Positions 29,424 through 38,523 of a stretch of DNA of 55,600 bases are shown in pieces. This DNA comes from Paracoccaceae bacterium. GTDB lineage: Bacteria > Pseudomonadota > Alphaproteobacteria > Rhodobacterales > Rhodobacteraceae. The stretch lies in the NCBI GenBank assembly GCA_009842205.1, contig VYFX01000039.1, positions 1-55,600 of the forward strand, in the 5' to 3' direction. The position numbers and the translations under genes were made by a program. Every line of letters starts with the position of its first letter. Position 1 is the stretch's first letter. Under the pieces are notes generated by a model. It searched no databases. It saw nothing but the letters and a program-made list of their open reading frames with translations, and was not told the origin of the DNA.

Positions 29424-29735
29424 ATGCATCGGACCATTGCCGAGAAAAAGAAGGAAATCACGACCATCTGCCGTAAGCACAGGGTGGAACGGCTTGAGGT
29501 CTTTGGCTCGGCCGCAAGAGGGACAGATTTTGACCCTGTAACGAGCGACATCGATTTCCTGGTGGAATTCAACTCTGAAAAAGACCCTGTCACCCTCCAA
29601 AGATATTTGGGGATGATCGAGGACCTGCGTTCGACCATGGCAAGAGGGGTGGACCTTGTAGAGGAAAAATGGATCCACAACCCTTATCTGAAAGAAGCCA
29701 TCAACGAGGATCGGGAGGTGATCTTTGAGGAGTGA
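29424..29735 (+). CDS. MNT-family nucleotidyltransferase (antitoxin-like partner of HEPN)
   Basis: The protein is 103 residues from the ATG at 29424, which has AGAGGAAGG directly upstream. An upstream start at 29370 has no binding site. The minimal nucleotidyltransferase signature is present: LEVFGSAARGTDFDPVTSDIDF, i.e. GS...RG then D-I-D, plus a later Asp (GVDLVEEKW). It overlaps the downstream HEPN reading frame by 11 bases. MNT/HEPN pairs are usually type VII toxin-antitoxin modules in which MNT modifies and silences HEPN. Base composition is visibly more GC-rich than neighbouring genes, which suggests transfer. Confidence 0.88.
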   Translation: MHRTIAEKKKEITTICRKHRVERLEVFGSAARGTDFDPVTSDIDFLVEFNSEKDPVTLQRYLGMIEDLRSTMARGVDLVEEKWIHNPYLKEAINEDREVIFEE

Positions 29736-30177
29736 TCCCCGTATATTGCTTCATGACATTGTGACCTATTGTCAGCGAATCATTGAAAATACGACTCATT
29801 TGCAAAAATCAGACTAGCTTGCATCCGGCTGGGACCAGGATGCGGTTGAACGGAATATTGAAAGAATCGCAGAAGCTCTAAACAAAATCAGGGACCACAA
29901 CCCGGAGCTTGTTCCAGAAATACCGGGCTTTGACCAGATCAGAGGCATGAGAAATATAATTGTACACCAATATCATGCAGTCAACCTAGATATTGTATGG
30001 GACTCCATGGTCAAGGATATTCCGGAATTGCAGGAGGTTACATTACATCTGCTGGCCAAACTTGATCCACAACAAACCCCAAATGATGACAGCGACTCCG
30101 GCTCGGCCCCACCTTCTTTTCGTCCAGGTATTTCAGATTATCTGGAAAGGTTGTTGACGATATCTTGGTTCCCATGA
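29725..30177 (+). pseudogene. HEPN-domain toxin gene broken by an in-frame amber codon
   Basis: Read from a TTG at 29725 (GGGAGG seven bases upstream), the frame gives a HEPN-type protein of 150 codons. It has RSDPRILLHDIVTYCQRIIE at the start, DQDAVERNIERIAEAL, and the RNase motif R-x4-H in RGMRNIIVHQY. A single TAG at 29815-29817 interrupts it after about 30 codons. Every other part is intact and in one frame. A shorter product from the ATG at 29947 would lack the N-terminal helices but keep the RNIIVH motif. Either the toxin is inactivated, the stop is read through, or the base is a sequencing error. Confidence 0.8.
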
Positions 30178-30280
30178 AGGAAGTTTTCAAAAAGTCAAAA
30201 GCCATAACCAACTATCGAATAACGATGAATAAACTTTGCGGCTAATGTCCGTCAAGGCTGTACTTTTGTCCAACTCCCGA

Positions 30281-31204
30281 TCATTTTTCTGATTTTGCTA
30301 AATTCATTCCTTTTATTTCGGACAAAATAAAATCCCGAAAAACTTTCAGTTTTTTGGATTCCTTCAATTCGTACGAATAGGCCAGGTACAGAGGAATTGG
30401 GTCGGATTCCAAATCGGGTAATACCTGTATTAGATCCGGTACCATTTCAGCAACATAACCAGGGAGTAAACCGATACCCAAATTATTCTTAACACCAAGA
30501 AAAACCCCATAGTAATTGTTGATTATCATTTGATGATTTGCCTTCAAGCTCATTATCTTGTTTATGAAAGCCTTTGCTTTAGGTGCGTCCAAAGCAGAAT
30601 TCTTTTGACTGATCAAGCGATGTTCTTTCAAGTCTTCTATCTTTTCAGGAATCCCCTCGGTATCGGCATATTCCCGAGTCATATATAGTCCCAAGGAAGT
30701 CGACATGATTTTTTTTCGAACAAGATCAGCTTCGGATGGTTCCTTCATTCTGATGGCTATATCTGCCTCACGCATTGGGAGATCAAGAATTTTATCATCT
30801 AGTATCAAGGTCAGGTTGAGATCAGGATAGCTTTTGAACAATTTGGGTAAGCGAGGAGAAATCCATAAAGTACCAAACCCGGTTGTCGTTGTTACGCGTA
30901 ATTCACCACGGGCCAATTCCCTGAAATCCTTGATCTGATTGGTGGCTTTGGTCAGCTGCTTATCCATGATTTCAACTGCATCCAGAAGAATCGTTCCCTG
31001 CTCGGTAAGGATGGTTCCTCTTGCGTGACGGTGAAAAAGTTGGGTGGACAGGTCTGCTTCGAGCGACCTTATCCGCCTGCTCACCACAGATTGGTGCAAT
31101 TGTAGATTTTCACCAGCGCGATAGACTGAACCTGACTTGGCCACTTCAAGAAAAACCCTAAGCTTATCCCAATCATGTAAAGGTAAATTCTGATCAGACA
31201 TCAT
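30281..31204 (-). CDS. LysR-family transcriptional regulator
   Basis: The protein is about 307 residues. The N-terminal winged helix-turn-helix (about 12-70) includes FLEVAKSGSVYRAGENLQLHQSVVSRRIRSLE. It is followed by a linker helix and the periplasmic-binding-protein-like effector domain (from about residue 95). The ATGs at 31201 and 31204 are the most sensible starts; a start at 31267 would add 21 non-family residues. It lies 34 bases after the short-chain dehydrogenase in the same direction, so it could regulate that operon. The ligand cannot be told from sequence. Confidence 0.88.
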   Translation of the reverse strand: MMSDQNLPLHDWDKLRVFLEVAKSGSVYRAGENLQLHQSVVSRRIRSLEADLSTQLFHRHARGTILTEQGTILLDAVEIMDKQLTKATNQIKDFRELARGELRVTTTTGFGTLWISPRLPKLFKSYPDLNLTLILDDKILDLPMREADIAIRMKEPSEADLVRKKIMSTSLGLYMTREYADTEGIPEKIEDLKEHRLISQKNSALDAPKAKAFINKIMSLKANHQMIINNYYGVFLGVKNNLGIGLLPGYVAEMVPDLIQVLPDLESDPIPLYLAYSYELKESKKLKVFRDFILSEIKGMNLAKSEK

Positions 31205-31238
31205 TTGTACCCACGTGTTAAAGTCACCATCTATTGCT

Positions 31239-32024
31239 TTAATTGTATCCAAGTTGAGACAAATCAAATTGAATACAATTAACTATGGCCGAGGTCCCAC
31301 CATCAACCGGAAGGTCAATTCCTGTAATCCAATAACTCTTCTTGCTAATCAGAAACATGATGACTTCGGCTACTTCCTGTGGTGTTCCAGGTCGACCTAT
31401 ACGGTTTATCATTTGGGCAGCCCGTTCGCCAAAGGCAGAAATAAAATCGTCAAGTATCCTGGTCTGTATGGCTGCCGGACTAATCGAATTAATTCTGATG
31501 TCCTTCTGCCTAAGCCCTTCACAACTTGCCATGGTCCAAACGATGACTGCTTCCTTAGATAAATCGTAAGCTCTTACATGATTTAATTCCTCTCGCTTAC
31601 AAAACGAAGCCAAGTCAAAAAAATTTGTAATAGGGATCAAACGCTTAATCTGTGGGAGGTTTTCTTTCCAATTTGAACCTGCTTTGGAGGCAAGGTTTAC
31701 TATTGAAGAACCGGGATTCATTTTAGGAATAATGATTTCAGAAACCTTCCTCAAGGCCATGAAATTGACCAGAAGAATATCGAGCTCCTTCGATTCCCTA
31801 GGAGGCAAGCCTGCAGAATTTATCAAAACATCAAAATTTCCTGCCAATTCATGTTTGAGTTCATCCAGGCTGTCTACGTTCGTAAAATCCGTCTTGATCC
31901 AGGTAACATCCTTAATATCGGGTTCCATGACATCAATTATCACTATTTCTTCTGCAATCCCCGATAGCAGATTGCAACATTCCCTGCCCATTCCACTGGA
32001 ACCGCCGGTAATTACTGCTCTCAT
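31239..32024 (-). CDS. Short-chain dehydrogenase/reductase
   Basis: The protein is 261 residues, a classical SDR. It has TGGSSGMG for NAD(P), D-I-M after beta-2, NSAG (the NNAG equivalent), Ser in NLASKAGS, the catalytic YDLSK and the C-terminal LPVDGG. The segment between the Ser and the Tyr is longer than usual, a feature shared with 3-alpha-hydroxysteroid-type dehydrogenases and some reductases. The substrate is not predictable. It is divergent from glnE and upstream of the LysR gene. Confidence 0.85.
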   Translation of the reverse strand: MRAVITGGSSGMGRECCNLLSGIAEEIVIIDVMEPDIKDVTWIKTDFTNVDSLDELKHELAGNFDVLINSAGLPPRESKELDILLVNFMALRKVSEIIIPKMNPGSSIVNLASKAGSNWKENLPQIKRLIPITNFFDLASFCKREELNHVRAYDLSKEAVIVWTMASCEGLRQKDIRINSISPAAIQTRILDDFISAFGERAAQMINRIGRPGTPQEVAEVIMFLISKKSYWITGIDLPVDGGTSAIVNCIQFDLSQLGYN

Positions 32025-32117
32025 AAATTTCTCTCCCGGTTTCAGAAATCTGTATAAGGCTAATTTAACAAAATATAATTGTGTTGTAAGATAAATTCAG
32101 TTTTTCAAAGGTTAAGA

Positions 32118-34949
32118 ATGGCATCCGAAATTAATTTTGAATCAGGGATTATCAGAACACCTGTTCCTTTCGAAGGAGAGGCTCCAGATATTTTGCCGGA
32201 ATCTGTTGCCAGGCAACATCCGAATTTTGAACAATTGCTTTCCCATACGGCGGGCTGCAGCCCATATTTGAATAGTTTGATTAATACAGATCCCGAGTGG
32301 CTAGAAGAAATTGCCGGGCAAAACCCGAAAGACATCCTTAGTCTACTCTGTTCTTCAGTAGAAGATGAAAGTGTTACCCAGACAATTAAAACCCTTCGAA
32401 CAAGAAAGAAAAAGATTGCTCTTTTAACTGCGCTGACAGACTTGGGAGGAATCTGGAACCTCTTTGAGGTAACCGGAGCCCTTACCCAATTTGCCGATTT
32501 TTCATGCCAAGCACTCATGTCAACTCTGGTTCGAGAGTCTGCTGCCAAGGGAAGATTGCAATTGGACCCGGTAGAGGATCCTGCAGGTATGGGTGGTATA
32601 TTTATACTGGCGATGGGTAAAATGGGGGGCAGGGAACTTAATTATTCATCAGACATAGATCTTGTGGTTTTCTTTGATGAAAAACGACATCCAGTCAATC
32701 GTTTCAATTTTGTAAAGTCGGAATTTGTTAAAATCACCAGAAAATTTGCCAAACTCATGGGTGAGGTATCTGCCGACGGATATGTGTTTCGTACTGATTT
32801 GAGGTTACGACCGGATCCTTTTGTAAACCCTGTTTGCATCTCGGTCGGAGGCGCCGAAAGATATTATGAAAGCTTTGCAAGAACATGGGAACGGGCTGCT
32901 TACATCAAGGCCAGGCCCTGTGCCGGAGATATCGGTTCCGCTCAAAACTTTCTTTCCAATATAGAACCTTTTGTCTGGAGACTTAATCTGGATTTTTCTG
33001 CCATTCAGGACTCAAGTGAAATGAGGCTGAGGATTTGGGAAAACAGGGGAACGGGAGATTTGGCAAACCTGCCCGGTTTCAATTTGAAACTGGGAAAGGG
33101 GGGTATACGGGAAATCGAGTTGTTTGTTCAAACATTCCAAATGGTGGCTGGAGGAAGGGATCAAACCTTGCGGGTTCCAGACACCATGGGAGCTTTGGCA
33201 GCCATTAACCGCAAGGGTTGGGTAGATGATGATTCAAAGCGGGTCTTGGAGGAAAGCTATTATAAACTCAGGACCTGGGAACACAGAGTTCAGATGATCA
33301 GGGATGCCCAAACCCATGCCATACCCAAGGTAGAAAATGAAATCGTTCGCATGGCTGCCCTTTATGGCGAAGATAATCTGGATAAATTCCTAAAGGAAAT
33401 AAAAGTAACACTTGTGGGTGTTCACGAAACCACCGAGACCTTTTTTGCAACCGATAAAGAAGATCAGGTCGAATATGACACCTCCTTCATGGAGGAAAGC
33501 GATTGGGAAACGGTAAACACCTGGCGACAATTGCCTGCCTTCAGAACTGAGAGGGCATCCAAAATATTCGCAAGATTGCAACCCACAATTTTCAACCGAT
33601 TGGCCAGATCAAGCCATCCACGTGAAGCCCTTCTGCAATTCGATGGCTTTCTAAGGAGATTGCCAGCGGGTGTACAACTTTTCTCACTATTCGAGGCCAA
33701 CCAGCACTTGCTTGAACTATTGGTGGATACCTGTGCGATGGCTCCTCGATTGGCATCATCCCTGTCAAATAACACTCAGGTATTTGATGCTGTCCTTGAG
33801 CCGGATTTTATCGTTCCCCTGGAGGACGAAAAGGTACTTGAGAAAACTCTCAGTGATGGTCTTGACAGGGCTTCGGACTTCGAAAGTGTACTCCGAGTGG
33901 CTAGAAGATGGAACAATGAAAACAATTTCAAGGTGGGCGTACATCTACTGAAAGGATTATCTAACAGTGAGCAGGCCGGTAAATCCTATGCCCGACTGGC
34001 AAATTGCGTAATCAAGTCATTGGTACCATTTGTTGTTGAGCAATTTTCCAGCACATATGGCCCACCACCTGGTAGAGGATTTGTCTTTCTGGCAATGGGT
34101 TCACTGGGTGCCGAAAATCTAACTTCACAATCTGACCTGGATTTGATTATGATCTATGATCCCCGGGAAGAAGAACATTCCCAGGGCAAAAGACCCCTAG
34201 CAGTACAAGTATATTATGCCCGCCTTACACAGGCAATGGTTTCGGCACTTTCATCCCAGATGGCTGAAGGGAAACTCTTTGAAATCGACATGCGGCTTCG
34301 ACCTTCGGGGCGAAAAGGGCCGGTTGCGACCTCGCTTAATTCATTTGTCCATTATCAGGAAAATAGTGCCTGGACCTGGGAACATCTTGCTCTTACACGC
34401 GCACGGTCGCTTGCCGGTAATGAGGAATTGGGGATTGAAATTGAGGATTTCAGACAGAAACTTATCCACAAGCTTGAGGATTATCCCAAGATAATCACGG
34501 ATGTCATCGACATGAGAAGGCGGTTATCTGAAAACACACCTGTTGAAAAAAAGGAAGATATATGGGAATGCCGTTTGGGCAAGGGCAAATTGCTGGATAT
34601 TGAATTGCTTGCACAAACAGGTGCATTGATAACCAACAGTATGGAGAGGGATATTGGTTCGCAATTGCTGGCCAGTTCAACTAATGGTTTGATGACACGG
34701 GAAGAATACGAAGAACTTTCTTCTCATTATGCATTGCTAAGGCAGATCATGCAGGTTGCCAGATTAACAGTTGAAGGTGATTTCAACCCAGACACAACCG
34801 GCAAGGGCGTTATCGAGATTTTATTGCAACAAACCGGCATGAATTCCCTTGAGACATTGAGCGGAAAGGTTCAAAATCAAACGGGAAATTCCAAGGCAAT
34901 CATTTCAGATTTGATTGACAAGCGTTGGAAAAAGTGGGCAGATGGGTAA
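32118..34949 (+). CDS. glnE: Glutamine synthetase adenylyltransferase/deadenylase
   Basis: About 943 residues from the ATG at 32118 (AAAGG upstream; a start at 32079 adds 13 residues without a binding site). Two nucleotidyltransferase domains are plain. The N-terminal one has GGRELNYSSDIDLVVFFD near residue 175 and the C-terminal one GAENLTSQSDLDLIMIYD near residue 670. The linker carries the regulatory helices. The enzyme adds and removes AMP on glutamine synthetase under control of PII proteins. Its stop codon abuts the next start, so the small downstream gene is in the same operon. Confidence 0.95.
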   Translation: MASEINFESGIIRTPVPFEGEAPDILPESVARQHPNFEQLLSHTAGCSPYLNSLINTDPEWLEEIAGQNPKDILSLLCSSVEDESVTQTIKTLRTRKKKIALLTALTDLGGIWNLFEVTGALTQFADFSCQALMSTLVRESAAKGRLQLDPVEDPAGMGGIFILAMGKMGGRELNYSSDIDLVVFFDEKRHPVNRFNFVKSEFVKITRKFAKLMGEVSADGYVFRTDLRLRPDPFVNPVCISVGGAERYYESFARTWERAAYIKARPCAGDIGSAQNFLSNIEPFVWRLNLDFSAIQDSSEMRLRIWENRGTGDLANLPGFNLKLGKGGIREIELFVQTFQMVAGGRDQTLRVPDTMGALAAINRKGWVDDDSKRVLEESYYKLRTWEHRVQMIRDAQTHAIPKVENEIVRMAALYGEDNLDKFLKEIKVTLVGVHETTETFFATDKEDQVEYDTSFMEESDWETVNTWRQLPAFRTERASKIFARLQPTIFNRLARSSHPREALLQFDGFLRRLPAGVQLFSLFEANQHLLELLVDTCAMAPRLASSLSNNTQVFDAVLEPDFIVPLEDEKVLEKTLSDGLDRASDFESVLRVARRWNNENNFKVGVHLLKGLSNSEQAGKSYARLANCVIKSLVPFVVEQFSSTYGPPPGRGFVFLAMGSLGAENLTSQSDLDLIMIYDPREEEHSQGKRPLAVQVYYARLTQAMVSALSSQMAEGKLFEIDMRLRPSGRKGPVATSLNSFVHYQENSAWTWEHLALTRARSLAGNEELGIEIEDFRQKLIHKLEDYPKIITDVIDMRRRLSENTPVEKKEDIWECRLGKGKLLDIELLAQTGALITNSMERDIGSQLLASSTNGLMTREEYEELSSHYALLRQIMQVARLTVEGDFNPDTTGKGVIEILLQQTGMNSLETLSGKVQNQTGNSKAIISDLIDKRWKKWADG

Positions 34950-35237
34950 ATGAACAAAAAGTTAAAATTTCATTCAGCGGATCCACGGGGTTTAATCTAC
35001 GAAGCCTATCGGATGGAGCCCCTGAAGGATGAAGAATACAGAAGCATTTTCCTTGACTGGGCTTTGGGTATACCAATAGAACAGGATACTTTTGGGTTGA
35101 TTAACGACCTTTTGACCATTTACCAAAAGGAGTATCCCGATCATCCAATGACTTTGATCCTGCTTGAAGGTCTGAAAACCAACAAAACCAGAACCAATCG
35201 ACGTAGGTCAAGGACAAGCAGGAAAGCTACGCCCTGA
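34950..35237 (+). CDS. Conserved small alphaproteobacterial protein of unknown function
   Basis: The protein is 95 residues. The body (DPRGLIYEAYRMEPLKDEEYRSIFLDWALG ... PDHPMTLILLEGL, shown in part) resembles a family I recall from alphaproteobacteria without an assigned function. The last 18 residues are strongly basic (RTNRRRSRTSRK), which may bind nucleic acid or be disordered. It starts immediately after the glnE stop. No membrane segment or catalytic motif is visible. Confidence 0.75.
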   Translation: MNKKLKFHSADPRGLIYEAYRMEPLKDEEYRSIFLDWALGIPIEQDTFGLINDLLTIYQKEYPDHPMTLILLEGLKTNKTRTNRRRSRTSRKATP

Positions 35238-35358
35238 TTTTCCTCAACAAACCAGTACAGGTTTTATCAATCGTTTTGAATCCGATAACCCTTCTTGTGC
35301 GATTTTAATTACAGTTGTTGAAGTCACACTTGCAGCGGTAAAGTCCCAATCTTGAATA

Positions 35359-36660
35359 CTACTTAGGTCGGTTTTCGACAGGAATATATTCCAGATTGAC
35401 ATTACCCATATACTTCTGCCTGGGTCTTCCAATCTTAAGTGTGGGATCCACAATCATCTCCTTCCATTGCGAAATCCAACCAACAGTTCTAGACAGGGCA
35501 AAAATCGGAGTAAACATCGAAGTTGGGAAACCCAGGGCATCAAGAATTATACCTGAATAGAAATCCACATTCGGGTATAGCTTTCTTTCTCTGAAATAAT
35601 CATCCTCAAGGGCAATTCTTTCCAGTTCCTTGGCAACATTTAGAATGGGCTTGTTCTTGCTATCAACCAGATCAAGTACGGCATCAGCTGATTTTTTCAT
35701 TACATGAGCCCTAGGATCGAAGTTTTTATAAACCCTGTGACCAAAACCCATTAACCTGAAGGGATCATTCTTGTCCTTGGCTTTTTTCAGGTATTCAGGA
35801 ATTTTATCTGGTGAACCAATCTCGTGAAGCATTTTCAAACAGGCTTCATTGGCTCCCCCATGGGCAGGTCCCCAAAGGCAGGCAATTCCGGCAGCGATAC
35901 AAGCAAACGGGTTGGCACCAGATGATCCAGCCAACCTGACAGTTGAGGTTGAGGCATTTTGTTCATGATCGGCATGGAGCATGAAAATGCGATCCATAGC
36001 AGTGCTGATGATCTCATTGTTTTCGTATTTTTCGGGTGGTACCGAGAAACACATCTTCAGGAAATTTGAAGAGTAATCGAGATCGTTACTTGGATACATA
36101 TACGGTTGACCAATGGAATATTTATACGCCATGGCAACGATGGTTGGCAACTTGGCAATCATTCTTATACAGGCGATTTCCCTTTGCTGGGGATCATTGA
36201 TATCAATGGAGTCATGATAAAATGCCGAAAGTGCTCCAACCACACCAGTGATAATTGCCATTGGATGGGCATCCCGTCGAAATCCCCTGTAGAAATTAAT
36301 CAACTGCTCATGAACCATGGTATGCATGGTAACACGTTCTTCAAACCTGACCATTTCATCATAGGTTGGCAAATGACCATAGAGCAATAGGAAACATACC
36401 TCTAGAAAGTGGGAATGTTCGGCAAGATCCTCAATGCTGTAACCTCGGTATTGTAAAATACCTTTTTCTCCATCAATAAAGGTTATATCCGATTCACATG
36501 AAGCTGTAGATGTAAAGCCGGGATCATAGGTAAACACATCGGCTTCTTTATAAAGATTCCTGATATCAATGACATCCGGTCCGGCGGTAGGAGAAGTAAA
36601 TGGAAGCTTGTATGTTTTACCATTTATATCCATTGAAACAAATCTATTGGCTTTTGTCAT
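35359..36660 (-). CDS. gltA: Citrate synthase (type II)
   Basis: A 433-residue TCA-cycle enzyme. The substrate-binding histidines are in [11 protein letters not shown] and [14 protein letters not shown], and the catalytic aspartate is in NVDFYSG. The C-terminus has the normal WISQWKEM and RPRQKYMG. Type II enzymes of this length are hexameric and often NADH-inhibited. It follows gltX at a distance of 362 bases and has its own candidate promoter. Confidence 0.97.
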   Translation of the reverse strand: MTKANRFVSMDINGKTYKLPFTSPTAGPDVIDIRNLYKEADVFTYDPGFTSTASCESDITFIDGEKGILQYRGYSIEDLAEHSHFLEVCFLLLYGHLPTYDEMVRFEERVTMHTMVHEQLINFYRGFRRDAHPMAIITGVVGALSAFYHDSIDINDPQQREIACIRMIAKLPTIVAMAYKYSIGQPYMYPSNDLDYSSNFLKMCFSVPPEKYENNEIISTAMDRIFMLHADHEQNASTSTVRLAGSSGANPFACIAAGIACLWGPAHGGANEACLKMLHEIGSPDKIPEYLKKAKDKNDPFRLMGFGHRVYKNFDPRAHVMKKSADAVLDLVDSKNKPILNVAKELERIALEDDYFRERKLYPNVDFYSGIILDALGFPTSMFTPIFALSRTVGWISQWKEMIVDPTLKIGRPRQKYMGNVNLEYIPVENRPK

Positions 36661-37022
36661 ATGACCTCTGTGTAATCATGTTCAGTTGGAGTACTGAATA
36701 TAAATATTTGAAAGTAAATCCTGTTGGGTTGAACCAAATCTAAGAAAGTGATGTAAACCCGTAGCACCATATGTAAGGAGGTGCTTATTGTGATTTTCAG
36801 GAGTATTACAACTACTGTAAATACTAATGATAACCATTCTTGTCAACCATATCACAGGTTGGGTTATCAAATACCCGTAAATGATTCACTCGCTTCGAAT
36901 ATCCCCCATAATTGAAAGTATCAATTGCATAATGGGATTGATCCTCAGAATAATTATACTCAAAAGTATAAATTGTCTTCGGATGAAGAGAATACTATTG
37001 ACCCAAAATCGACCTTGTTGTC
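36661..37022. other. Intergenic region between gltX and gltA
   Basis: These 362 bases hold no supportable gene. A candidate gltA promoter sits near 36818-36846. GGAGGTG at about 36777-36783 is on the wrong strand for gltA and precedes no real reading frame. No clear terminator for gltX was found. Confidence 0.5.
36818..36846 (-). promoter_or_regulatory. Candidate gltA promoter
   Basis: On the minus strand, TTGACA (complement of 36841-36846) is followed after 17 bases by TATTTA (complement of 36818-36823). The implied leader before gltA is about 150 bases, long enough for regulation, but no known riboswitch is recognised in it. Confidence 0.5.
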
Positions 37023-38432
37023 TTAGAGTGTCATTTTGATTGCTGAAGCAAGCCGGTCTTGGCTTTCTGCCTTGCCTAGGACAATCATTACGTCAAACAC
37101 ACTCGGTGAAACCGTTTTTCCTACCAAAGCAGCTCTTACAGGTTGTAAAACCTTTCCAAGACCCAAATTTAATTTGGACCCCAATGCAGAGGCATATTCC
37201 TCAAGGACAGATCTTTCCCAAGTGAGGTCAGACAACCCCGACAAAAAATCATCCAATTGTGTTTTCGGAGTAGATGTAAGGATCTTAAGGCTTTTTTCAT
37301 CATAACTTACAGTTTCACACCTTACAAATTCGAGACCATTCCAAACTTCATGAAGTGTTTTGGAGCGTGTTTGTACCAATGGAAGGGCTTTTTTGACTAG
37401 TTCCTCCTTGGCCTTTGGAATATTCCCGGAATTGCTGTATTCAATAAAGGCAAGCAAATTCAGGTAAAGCTCTTCAGGCTTGAGGCTGGCAATATATTGA
37501 CCAGAAAGATGTTTTAGGATTCCGTTATCCAATCGGGAAGGGGATTTGCGCAAATCCTTCAATTTAAATCTCTTTATGGCATCAGCAGCACTGAAAATCT
37601 CATCTGTGCCATGACTCCACCCCAACCGGGCAAGAAAATTGAATACCACTTCTGGAAGATATCCTTCTTCCTGATATAATTCCGTTCCGTTTGAACCTTC
37701 CCGCTTGGAAAGCTTTTTACCTTGTTCATTCAGTATAAGTGGGACATGTGCGAAAACTGGTAAATCCCAACCGAAAGCTTCATAAATCAATTTTTGCTTA
37801 AAGGAATTCGCAATATGATCATCACCTCGTATGATGTGGGATACTTCCATATCATGATCATCAACGACAACGGCAAAATTGTACGTTGGTGAACCGTCTG
37901 ATCGAAGAATGATCAAATCATCGATCGTATCATTGTCGATACTGATTTCGCCGAATACCTTATCCTGGATAATCGATTTTCCTGATTCTGGCGTCTTTAA
38001 TCTGATTGTATAAGGTAAATCTGGATGTTGTTCTTCTGGAACATCCCGCCAGGGGCTGATGAATAAGGTTGTATTTCCCTTGGCTTTGAGTTCTGCTCTT
38101 ATCCCTGAAATTTCATCAGGAGTGGCGAAGCATTTATAGGCTCCCCCCAATTGAAGCAACTCCAAGGCTTTCTCCTTATGTATCGCTTGTCGGGAAAATT
38201 GGCTGATGGGAGCATCATCCCACTCTAGGTTCAACCACTTCAGGCTGGCCAGAATTTGCGTTGTTGCTTCCTCGGATGACCGTTCCCTGTCGGTGTCTTC
38301 AATACGGAGTAGAAACTTCCCGTTATTGGCTCTGGCAAACAACCAGTTGAACAATGCTGTTCTTGCACCCCCGATATGGAGCTTGCCAGTAGGGGAGGGA
38401 GCAAATCTTGTAACAATCCTTGAAAAGGTCAC
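37023..38432 (-). CDS. gltX: Glutamyl-tRNA synthetase
   Basis: The protein is 469 residues, class I. The HIGH-type signature is FAPSPTGKLHIGGARTALFNW and the KMSKS-type signature is GKKLSKREGS. RIEDTDRERS and HIIRGDDHIANS are also present. The C-terminal helical anticodon-binding domain is complete. Some alphaproteobacteria use such an enzyme for both tRNA-Glu and tRNA-Gln; the sequence alone does not settle that. Neighbours are moeA upstream and gltA downstream. Confidence 0.97.
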   Translation of the reverse strand: MTFSRIVTRFAPSPTGKLHIGGARTALFNWLFARANNGKFLLRIEDTDRERSSEEATTQILASLKWLNLEWDDAPISQFSRQAIHKEKALELLQLGGAYKCFATPDEISGIRAELKAKGNTTLFISPWRDVPEEQHPDLPYTIRLKTPESGKSIIQDKVFGEISIDNDTIDDLIILRSDGSPTYNFAVVVDDHDMEVSHIIRGDDHIANSFKQKLIYEAFGWDLPVFAHVPLILNEQGKKLSKREGSNGTELYQEEGYLPEVVFNFLARLGWSHGTDEIFSAADAIKRFKLKDLRKSPSRLDNGILKHLSGQYIASLKPEELYLNLLAFIEYSNSGNIPKAKEELVKKALPLVQTRSKTLHEVWNGLEFVRCETVSYDEKSLKILTSTPKTQLDDFLSGLSDLTWERSVLEEYASALGSKLNLGLGKVLQPVRAALVGKTVSPSVFDVMIVLGKAESQDRLASAIKMTL

Positions 38433-38523
38433 TATAGCACCTGATGATTAATTTGTAGGTACCAAAATATATGATTGAATAAACCGAGTTTAAGAAGTTT
38501 GTTTTGGGAAATCCATCTGCAGG

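Noticed and set aside
29310-29678. 122-codon minus-strand frame over the MNT gene
   Set aside because: The plus-strand MNT frame has a ribosome binding site and family motifs; the opposite frame has neither.
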